In this document: positions 55,228-64,000 of the stretch, one piece after another
Layout of the letters: every line of letters begins with the position of its first letter
Position numbering within the stretch: position 1 is the stretch's first letter
Assembly (NCBI GenBank): GCA_016800925.1
Contig: JABCPU010000309.1
Location: forward strand, 16,666 to 80,665
Length of the DNA: 64,000 nucleotides
Origin: Suillus spraguei
Lineage: Eukaryota > Basidiomycota > Agaricomycetes > Boletales > Suillaceae
Reading direction: 5' to 3'
The notes under the pieces: generated by a model
Databases searched by the model: none
What the model was told of the DNA's origin: nothing
Seen by the model: the letters and a program-made list of their open reading frames with translations, nothing else
Translations under genes and position numbers: made by a program

Positions 55228-56779
55228 CTACTCGACCCATCCACCAAGCTCAATAACGAATCCAACAGCAACCTTCGCGAATTCAAGAGCATGCTATGTG
55301 TATTTCATGGTCAATGCAACGTAATGTACATTAAAGAAGAATATCGCACCTCGAATGAAAACTCTCCGTCGGCAAGGTCTATCTTATCTTCCGAAGTGTG
55401 GATGTACGGGTTCAGTGTCCTAAACGGATCGCCCTCTGTCGCACATATAGCAGGGAATCCCGCTCGGCGCCACGACAAGTGGTCTGAGCCTGCACCGGCA
55501 CTTACAACATTCTCAACTAAGAACACTGAGAAAACTGTGGCACTGCACTTACAAGAGTTTTGCACCACCCACAACAGACGTGCTGTACTCTTCTGCAAGC
55601 ACCTTTGCCCAGTTCGTCAGGTTCGCATCAACGTCCGTCGTGATAAAGGTCACAACCGGAACTTCTCCCTTTGGTACATATGCAGTCATATCCTAGTACT
55701 CAGTTAATTCTCAGTTCACAATGGACATATCACACTTATGTTCACAAACTGGATCATGGCGCCCACTTCCTTATTCAATTGCTTGTACTCGGACACGACC
55801 TCCTGACTTCCCAGTAAGCCACCTTCTTCCCCAGCATACCAGTGGAATTCAACCGGGTGTTCTGGCGAGAATCCAGATTGGACAAGGGCTCTGAAAGCCT
55901 CGAGGATTGCAACCGTTCCAGAGCCGTCATCGTCTGCTCCAGGTGCAGGAAGTAAGGGGAAGCGGTAGTTTGCAGAGTCTTGGTGAGCGCCAACGATGAT
56001 GCGAGAAAGGGCTATGGCTGTATTAGGAGATGAGCGTCCAAAGAACGGTTCAAAGCGAGCAATGACACTGGGCTGGGGGAATGTGTGAGTGAACGTCTCG
56101 ACCGAGAGACGGACACCAGGAGGGGCAGTAGAGATGATCTGTACAGGCGAATTGGATACGTGAGTTCGAAAAGTTTAATGCGAAGGCACTGACGTCCAGA
56201 ATCTGATTGTACAACCAGCGTGAGCTATTGACACCAAACTCCGAGCGATAATACCGGTTGTGGAACGAAGTTAAGCTCTCCAAGTTGCTCTTCATGTTAT
56301 CCTTGCTCAGAAGCTCGGTGACCGACATCACCTTCTCTTGATATTGTAATTTAGGCCATGCTATCATTCGACTCTTAGATTACGTGGGATAGAAAGGGGA
56401 AGTACGGGGAGAACACACTTGATTGAGCAGACCCGTGGCATATGTGCGGATCCTGGTGATCGGTGATGTCGAGGAACCCCAAACCCTGCTGTCGAAGGCG
56501 TAGTTTGTCGCCTTCGGTCATCCATACTGCCTCTGTCCCAAAGACTTGTAACAACCTAGGTTCATCGAGTTCTGACGCGTTCTCGGGATCTAGAAGACGC
56601 ATAACTTGTACAGGATCATCCGCGTGGGCAGCAAGTAGCGACTCTATGAGAACGTCACGGTCACTTAGGGAATCAACGGTGGGTTTTCCGAGTACATCTT
56701 GGTGCGGCGACTGATCAAAGACTGCAGCAGATGCAAAAAGAACAGACAGGAACGTATACAGTGCAGTTAATGTCCTCAT
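55228..56779 (-). CDS. Secreted M28 aminopeptidase, copy 1 (425 aa)
   Basis: Zinc leucyl-type aminopeptidase releasing N-terminal residues from peptides outside the cell. Exons: 56419-56779, 56194-56360, 55746-56138, 55553-55692, 55350-55500 and 55228-55293, in frame. Signal peptide MRTLTALYTFLSVLFASAA; propeptide; zinc ligands visible as VGAHQDS, GADDDGSG, AGEEGG, TTDVDA and GSDH. The propeptide end (TDHQDPHICHG) and catalytic domain start (TELLSKDNMKSNLESLTSFH) are typical of fungal M28. It lies tail-to-tail with permease copy 1. One extra G near 56433 forces use of a splice donor 14 bp further on than in copy 2, adding five residues. Confidence 0.9.
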
Positions 56780-56830
56780 TATCTACAGGTGGTGAGGAGG
56801 ACCTAGAGAGGCCTTTCCTGGCCTTTCTCG

Positions 56831-57099
56831 GGCTGTAAGATATTTCATAATAGTGTAAGCATGGCTTACGCAACACAAGACTTATTGGCAACCGCGTACT
56901 ATTTATGCCTATTTGCTCTGACGCGTACTTATACCCAAGAAAAGACTCCTATCGTTTCTTATTCCCGTTCAATCACATACGCCCATACACGTTATACTGT
57001 CTGATCGCCAGCTTAGTGTTTTCTACCCTTCGGGTAGTTTCCAAATAGTCATGTAATTCCATTTCGGAGCTTGTTCCGTACGTTTTACCAACCAAAGCT
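56831..57099. other. Spacer between duplication units
   Basis: Unique sequence with no ORF. It likely includes the promoter of the peptidase starting at 56779. A TTCTACCCTTCGGGTAG inverted motif lies near 57024. Confidence 0.4.
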
Positions 57100-57428
57100 G
57101 ACATGCGGGATTATCAAAGGCACAGACTCCGCACGTATCCACTGGCAAGAGCAGCCAAGAGTGCCCAACTGCAGTTCAAATTACGAGACGATAAGCTTTG
57201 CGCCGAGCTCTGATAGGTCGATATCATGGGTCCTGGAACGTGAACCGGTGTACCATGATCACTGTGACTCAATTGCCTAGGCGACTGAAGCCAAGCTGTG
57301 AAGTACTCCATGAGATAATGCAGAACTCGATAGTGTAATTGCTGTAGTTAAACGCCTAACTTAAATCCAGGTCCAACACATGTCCAACGACACATTATTT
57401 ACCCTCCCCACCTGATACCAATCTTCCA

Positions 57429-60236
57429 ATGGAGGAAAGATATGGGCTTCAAGAGCGCAAGAAATCAAACGATACCACTCATGTGGAAGTGCTTCAAGTC
57501 AATTCGAGGGGACATCTTCCGCTGGATGTTTCTTCCAGGGATCTTGTGAAACGGAGGCTCAAGCAACGACATATACAGATGTATGTCTCCAATCAATGTA
57601 CCAGATTTCCCACTTATCTATTTTGGTTTTCATTCGTGTCTCATCATAGGATAGCTGCAAGTCCCGGAATGTCTTACCTTCGAATGTCTTTGACCATTTT
57701 CTTAAGATTGCTGGCACTTTGGGCACGGGGCTATTTCTAGGCACCGGCGGAGCCATCCACACAGCTGGGCCACTTGGTGCCTTGATCGCTTATGTCCTTG
57801 TTGGTTCTGTAACGTATGCGTAAGTCTACGACTCGTTGTGCCAGTTCCGCCTACTTGATTTGGCCAGGTCATTATGCTCACTCGGAGAGATGACCTCCCT
57901 TGCTCCGATATCAGGATCATTTCCCCACTTCGGTTTGTACTTTTCCTTACAAGCCCGAAATGTTGACGATTAATTGTCGTCACACAGCCTCCCGTTGGGT
58001 AGATCCTGCATTGGGATTTGCAGTGAGTGACCTACTTAAGTACTCGCATCCGACTGACCTCTCATATTATCTAGGTTGGTTGGGTGCATATGTTATCTTT
58101 TCGCCATGTTTGAATATAGCTAACCAAGGGTCACTCGCACTTGTTAGAACTATTTTCTCGTGAGTTCTCATTCTGTGTCCATCGAATTTGTGCCTATATT
58201 ATGATTGCCCCTTCATAAGACTAACGTGTAAGCGCGTACAGTTTATCACAGCCATTCAGTATTTCACATTGCTATTTTCAGGTTGTCCGTCCCTGGGGAG
58301 CTATCCGGAGCACAAATACTGATATCTTTGTGGGATGTGAGTTTCCCGAACTGCATTTGACGTCCTTGCCGTGCCTAAGGGTCGGAATTTTGTCTAGTCA
58401 CATCACGCTGCAGTTTATACTGTAGTGCTCTGCATCTTACTATGCCTCACCAATATATTTGGCGTAATGTGAGTCGTTGAAGTTGGTTGTGCCACATACA
58501 TTCATTCTTAAATTCTAGATACTTCGGAGAAAGTAGGTCCATTATGCTTTTCAATTTATGTACTAAAGGATGAATAGCCGAATTTGCTTTTTCCATTCTA
58601 AAGTGTAAGTTAGCCTTCGGTCAATATCTGTGCAGCAAAAATTCAGCAGGTTTTTCAGTGATGGTGATAACTGGCCTTATCATCGTTGGCCTCGTCATTG
58701 ACCTTGTGGAGCACCGAATCACCAACGACTTGGTTTTCAAGTACGTACTTAGTTTATCGGTGCGCATGTGGGCTAATCATCCAAAGTACTGGAATAATCC
58801 GGGTGCCTTTGCTGGACCTGGACTTGAACCTCGGTATCCTGCACTTGATAATTTCCTCGGAATAGTGAGTGTCATTACTCAAGCTGCGTATGCTTGCCAG
58901 GGAATGGAGATAGTGGCCGTGTATGTCGTGACTCTTTCTGAGCTAATATAGATTCACTAACAATCAGGTAGTGCGGCATCTGAAACGGAGAACCACGGAG
59001 AAATATTGCAAAAGCTATTCGCAGAGTTTTCTACCGAATTCTCATTTTCTATGTTAAGCATAATGATATCTTACGATGAATAGCCTCTTACAACTCAGTA
59101 GATTCTTGGCGTTTTCATTGCGGGGCTCATTGTACCTTCAAATAACAAGGACTTGTTGACGAGTACTGGTTCCTCCGCAAAGTCGCCATTTGTGATTGCG
59201 ATGCAGATTTCAGGAATAAAAGGTGTGTACCTAAGGTTTTCTATGAAGTCACGTCTCATTTTCCCCGTGTAGTGTTACCCGCTGTGGTAAATGCCGGCTT
59301 CATAACCAGCGCATTCTCTGCGGGCAATTCATTCCTTTTTTGTTCCTCACGCATCCTCTATGGTTTAGCACTTCGTAAACAGGCACCCGAATTCTTCGCC
59401 ATCTGTACGAAGAAGGGCGTACCTATTGTTGCAGTGCTATTTTCGGTATGAATAAACGCTTGTTTAGTCCTAAGTACGCTGATGTGGGGTCGACAGTGTG
59501 CCTTTGCTTTTCTGTCTCTGATGAATATATCATCAGGCGCAGAAACTGTGTTCAAGTAAATTTCATGAGTCATCATGTGTTCAGTGTGGCTCATGTCGTG
59601 TCTTAGCTGGTTTCAGCATCTCAGTGTCATGGGTGGCTTTTTCAGCTGGTTTTCGATTAATCTAACCTACTTTTTTTTCTGCGAGTACCGGACGTATCTA
59701 TGGATTATCATGAACTAATGAAATGTGTAGATCGCGGACTGCAATACCAAGGCATTGACCGACGCAAACTCCATTACTGGAATCCCCTACAAGTAAGCCA
59801 GGCTCACTCAAATGCATGAAACAATCACTGATCTACATCTGTAGCCGTGGCTCTCCGCCTGGGGCGCGATCTGGTGTATGCTATTCATTCTAACAAATGG
59901 ATATACCGTGTTTTGGGATTTTAATGCCTCTGAATTCTTGATATCATGTAGGCCAGTCCTCTATACTACTACGATGACGTCTGACCGATCATCGCAGATC
60001 TGAATATCCCGCTATTTTTCGGACTGTTTCTCTTATGGAAGATTACACGACGCACGGTGGTTTGGAGACCTGATGAGATGGACTTCACTACGGTGCGCAT
60101 CTGGCACGTTGATCAGCTTACGTGGGACTTGGGCTCACCTGTTATCCCTCAGGGTATTCCCGCTTATGAAGAAACTGAGGGTCCTGAGATCCCTCCGAAA
60201 GGTTTCTGGCAGCACGTTGCGGCAGTGCTTTTTTGA
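57429..60236 (+). pseudogene. Amino-acid permease, copy 2 (pseudogene)
   Basis: ATG 57429 (MEERYGLQERKKSNDTTHVE). A good first part: RRLKQRHIQM, a 7 nt exon, IAGTLGTGLFLGTGGAIHTA, LGEMTSLAPISGSFPHF and VDPALGFA. The third intron has a GC donor (gcaagt). The region after VDPALGFA (about 58070-58400) no longer matches permeases, as in copy 1. IDLGGAP is frameshifted (58700), and a base is lost in the SAASETEN motif (about 58990). The C-terminal part is readable: WNNPGAFAGPGLEPRYPALD, ITRRTVVWRPDEMDFTTV, with a final TGA at 60234. Not functional as it stands. Confidence 0.82.
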
Positions 60237-60674
60237 CCGAAGTCACTGTATCTGTATCTATATCTGTATATGTATCTGCGTAACATGTAAATTGTGTGTA
60301 CACTTGGGAAATATCATGTGATATAGTGATTTATAAAATCATGAGCGCTTTCGTACTGACATGGGTGAACAGTGCGTAGTATGTCATTCCCGAAGCTGAA
60401 GTAAGACTAAGCCTTGCTCCAAATGTCACGCTTGTCAGTGCTAACATCCGTAAAATTGGGTGTCAGCTAGATCACACTGCAGGGAACTGCGACATGATTT
60501 CCAACTCTATGGGTGTTTCATAATTGAGCTTGCACTTGCAAATCATTGGTGTATCAGACGATCAACAAGATTTTCATTGTTCTAACTAATAGTAATACGA
60601 GGAGATTGAACACGGGTGTCTTTGTATGGTTGAGCATAGCATTCCGTGCGCCCTATGACTCCAATGCCACGAAG

Positions 60675-62230
60675 CTACTCGACCCATCCACCTAGCTCAA
60701 TAACGAATCCTACAGCAACCTTTGCAAATTCGAGAGCATGCTGTTTGTATTTCATGGTCAATGCACCACAACGTGATATACATCAAGGAAAAATATCGCA
60801 CCTCGAATGAAAACTCTCCGTCGGCAAGGTCTATCTTATCTTCCGAAGTGTGGATGTACGGGTTGAATGTCCTGAACGGATCGCCCTCTGTCGCAAATAT
60901 GGCAGGGAATCCCGCTCTGTGCCATGACATATGGTCTGAGCCTGCACCAGCACTTGTAACAATCTCAGCCAAGAACATCGAGAAAATTGTGGTACCGCAC
61001 TTACAAGAGTTTTGCGCCACCCACAACAGACGTGCTGTACTCTTCTGCAAGCGCCGTTGCCCAGTTCGTCAGGTTCGAATCAACGTCCGTCGTGATAAAG
61101 GTCACAACCGGAACTTCTCCCTTTGGTACATACGCAGTCATGTCCTAGTACTCAGTTAATTCTCAATTCGCGATGGATGGATCACCCCTATGCTCACAAA
61201 CTGGATCATGGCGCCCACTTCCTTATTCAATTGCTTGTACTCGGACACGACCTCCTGACTTCCTAGTAAGCCACCTTCTTCCCCAGCATACCAGTGAAAT
61301 TCAACCGGGCGTTCTGGCGAGAATCCAGATTGGACAAGGGCTCTGAAAGCCTCGAGGATTGTGACCGTTCCGGAGCCGTCGTCGTCTGCTCCAGGTGCAG
61401 GAAGTAAGGGGAAGCGGTAATTTGCAGAGTCTTGGTGAGCGCCAACGATGATGCGAGGAAGGGCTATGGCTGTATTAGGAGATGAGCGTCCAAAGAACGG
61501 TTCAAAGCGAGCAATGACACTGGGCTGGGGGAATGTGTGAGTAAACGTCTCGACCGAGAGACGGACACCAGGAGGGGCAGTAGAGATGATCTGTACAGGC
61601 GAATTGGATACGTGAGTTCGAAAAGTTTAATGCGAAGGCACTGACGTCCAGAATCTGATTGTACAACCAGCGTGAGCTATTGACACCAAACTCCGAGCGA
61701 TAATACCGGTTGTGGAACGAAGTCAAGCTCTCCAAGTTGCTCTTCATGTTGTCCTTGCTCAGAAGCTCGGTGACCGACGTCACCTTCTCTTGATATTGTA
61801 ATTTAGGCCATGCTATCATTCGACTCTTGGATTACGTGGGATAGAAAAGGGAAGTACGGGGAGAACACACTTGATTGAGCAGACCGTGGCATATGTGCAG
61901 ATCCTGATGATCGGTGATGTCGAGGAACCCGAGACCCTGCTGTCGAAGGCGTAGTTTGTCGCCTTCGGTCATCCATACGGCCTCTTCTCCAAAGACTTGT
62001 AACAATCGTGGTCCATCGAGTTCTGACGCGTTCTCGGGATCTAGAAGACGCATAACTTGTACAGGATCGTCCGCGTGGGTAGCAAGTAGCGACTCTATGA
62101 TAGCGTCACGGTCAGTTAGGGAATCGACGGTGGGTTTTCCGAGTACATCTTGATGGGGCGACTGATCGAAAACCGCAGCAGATGCAGAGAGAACAGAGAG
62201 GAACGTATACAGTGCAGTTAATGTCTTCAT
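60675..62230 (-). CDS. Secreted M28 aminopeptidase, copy 2 (420 aa)
   Basis: Exons: 61885-62230, 61646-61812, 61198-61590, 61005-61144, 60802-60952 and 60675-60740, all in frame. Start chosen at ATG 62230 (MKTLTALYTFLSVLSASAA, a signal peptide); an in-frame ATG at 62299 would bury that signal. Zinc-ligand motifs VGAHQDS, GADDDGSG, AGEEGG, TTDVDA and GSDH are present. The first intron starts right after CCACG, where copy 1 must use a different donor. It differs from copy 1 by scattered substitutions, several of them conservative. Confidence 0.9.
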
Positions 62231-62640
62231 TGTCTGCAGATGCCTGTGAGGAGAAGAGGACCTACTAGAGAAGCCTTTCCCAGGCCGTAAGATAATCAAT
62301 ACCGAGGATATTCACTTACACGCTTGTTGTCAACCCTTGAGGGAACAAAATGGGAAGCACCCGGTCCGTCACAGCCGTAGAGTTCTTCACACGCAGCCTG
62401 GGCCACCAGCCCATCAGCAAATGTGACTTGGCTCAAAAGCGCTCGTAAGATGCACATGTGCATATGCTTTTTGGTTAGCTCAGGTCAAGCGTTCGTAACG
62501 TCTGTTTTGGCTAAGTTGAACCCTGACACCAATTTAGAGACATCCGACGCGAGATTTTCGATTATCGGTCTGATTATCAGAAAGATTGTGTGGTATTACA
62601 TAGTACTAGTAGATTATCTGTATTACTACCTACACTACAT

Positions 62641-64000
62641 CTAATCTGAATCAGAGGTCGATGAGCTTAAAGCCTCAGTGCCTCGTACTTGCGACGGTCC
62701 AATTGTTAGCACATACTGGAGATACTGCTCAAACTCAGCCTTCTCTGCGGAAGGCAGGTTCTTAATCGCCCTTCTAATCTGATTGAACTTGTCTTCATGA
62801 ACTTGTCCACCAAACGGTTCAACTCCCCAGTGACGGCCTTCCATGTTCATGTAAAGCACAGTTGTATATACCATACTTCTAATCTCAGATCCGATCATAT
62901 CCGTCCAGATCCGATCGTTTCCATATCCGTCCGGTCCACAGATCCTGTCCGGACCCCCCATCCGAATGTACTCACTTCTCGCACCTTAACTCCCTGGTGA
63001 ACATCTGCGTCTATCTCCTTTCGTCATTTCTCCTACTACCGGTACTCCGGCTGTTTATATTTCCGTCCTGTGTTACTGATCCGTTTCCTGTGTTCATTTC
63101 CGATTCATGCTTACTGATCCGCTGTGCAATAACTAATAGACTTCCGTTACACTTCGTACATAGCCCTCGGTCCCGGACTTGCTGATTATCCGTCTTAGAT
63201 ACTTACTGTATATAAACCACTTGTAGATCTCCGTAGAACCTTAGTTCGAATATCATCTTAGATTCTACTCATTCTGCCTCCTCCGGACTTAAGCCACTCT
63301 CCGCTTTAAGTCACCTTCCGAGACTTAGGATTGACTCCTATAGTCTATACCTCCGACTCTATCTTCGGATAGTCCATCTCCGTTAGTTTCTAGTTAGGAA
63401 CTCGTTCCGAAACTAGCCTTAATCTCTGTCCTCTCCTTACGCTCCGAATTACCTTCGGACGTGTTATATCCGACACCTTCGGACACCCGGATCCGTCACG
63501 CAACCCCTTCCGGGTCTTCGGACGAATAACTCCTCCCTGAAATAAGGGGCATTACTCGAGAAAGGGGCACAGTGGTACGAACTGAGGCCAAAGCCCTTCG
63601 GATCTCTCTACCCTTGAGTACAGTCTTAACAGCAGTGTGTAGCTGCACCGGCTACAAAAAAGACGCGCTTGATGGTCTTGAGTGGGGAGTTGCTGAGAAA
63701 TGAAGCATGCCCCCAGTACCAAACAAACTGGATGATGTTCGCCATAATGAACCGGTTGTGAAATCTCGCACGGACAATTAGATCATCGTTCTACAAATTA
63801 TATAGTAAGTGGACGTTCAATGCGGGGACTACTTGACGTACCTCATCGAAAAAGATGTCATGCATGAATACAAGTGCATCGCCTCCATGTATGAGACAAT
63901 CAACTCTCGCAGTGCGATATTGATCTGGTGGTAAAGCATGTCCTCGTGGGGGGAACAGTATGTATGCATCGCAGACACCATCGCATGCAAAATCAATCAT
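62641..64000 (-). pseudogene. Host gene of unknown function, split by a solo LTR
   Basis: Minus-strand exons 63842-64000 (continues beyond the window), 63632-63790, then an LTR, then 62862-62641 ending TSDSD-stop. The 51 bp intron 63791-63841 has gtacgt and tag borders. The two sides of the LTR join in one frame (AATHC, then VLYMNMEGRHWGVEPFGG). Other motifs: FHNRFIMANIIQFVWYWG, FNQIRRAIKNLPSAEKAEFE. I do not recognise it with confidence; it resembles conserved hypothetical proteins repeated in agaricomycete genomes. The insertion probably abolishes it. Confidence 0.65.
62863..63631. repeat. Solo LTR inserted in the 62641-64000 gene
   Basis: 769 bp, starting TGTATATACC and ending CAGTCTTAACA. 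Flanks are ACAGT (62858-62862) and GCAGT (63632-63636), a 5 bp target-site duplication with one change. Its right half matches 3177-3533. Inside are repeated TCCGGA and CTTCGGA phrases. The exact left edge is inferred from the TG, the flank and the reading frame of the interrupted gene. Confidence 0.7.

Larger units (their letters stand above)
51590..56830. repeat. Segmental duplication, unit 1 (permease + M28 peptidase)
   Basis: Aligns in direct orientation with 57100-62285. Both units begin with TACGAGACGATAAGCTTTGC-type sequence ahead of the permease and run through the permease, the intergenic part and the convergent peptidase gene. The peptidase part is far better conserved than the permease part. 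Confidence 0.88.
57100..62285. repeat. Segmental duplication, unit 2 (permease + M28 peptidase)
   Basis: Direct copy of 51590-56830. Offset about 5.45 kb at the peptidase start codons (56779 and 62230). Confidence 0.88.

Overview
The window reads as a transposon-rich stretch of a basidiomycete (agaricomycete) nuclear genome. The evidence is many 45-95 bp GT-AG introns, a single-chain fungal ATP-citrate lyase, a CxC2-type KDZ transposase, chromodomain Ty3/Gypsy and Copia elements, and an expanded family of WD40 proteins with a WW domain and a C-terminal tail of the kind I associate with Boletales-like mushrooms. That last taxonomic step is an inference. No database search was possible; all calls rest on reading translations, splice junctions, target-site duplications (TSDs) and repeats by eye.

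Layout. 1-8043: decayed Copia elements, an LTR fragment and two blocks of a degenerate GCCGGG-type minisatellite. 8044-17591: Ty3/Gypsy material on the minus strand, namely a full-length but frameshifted chromovirus (9986-17591) sharing an LTR with a mini-derivative LTR-ORF3-LTR (8044-10450). Both carry an additional zinc-knuckle ORF downstream of the chromodomain; a solo LTR of the same family with a perfect TSD sits at 6203-6674. 17592-23850: a KDZ transposase gene with a continuous spliced reading frame. One of its small introns contains a complete Tc1-type element (19955-21569). 23843-42960: four copies or fragments of a WW-WD40 gene family plus an N-terminally truncated relative. They lie on both sides of the only clear housekeeping gene, ATP-citrate lyase (30121-34009). 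One copy (39157-41461) looks intact; another is broken by two inverted MITEs. Between the copies lies a 2.3 kb inverted-repeat-bounded segment holding a tandem array of tRNA-like units. 43113-49371: a full-length, apparently intact non-LTR retrotransposon (gag-like ORF1; ORF2 with APE, RT and RNase H), with a poly(A) tail and a 14 bp TSD. 51590-62285: a tandem segmental duplication of an amino-acid permease gene and a convergent secreted M28 aminopeptidase gene. Both peptidases are intact and both permeases are pseudogenes. 62641-64000: a host gene of unknown function split by a solo LTR.

How the genes fit together. ATP-citrate lyase makes cytosolic acetyl-CoA. The peptidase/permease pair suggests an ancestral peptide-degradation and amino-acid-uptake module, of which only the secreted enzyme survives in both copies. 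The remainder is mobile DNA and its by-products: nested insertions, decayed copies, satellites and non-autonomous derivatives.
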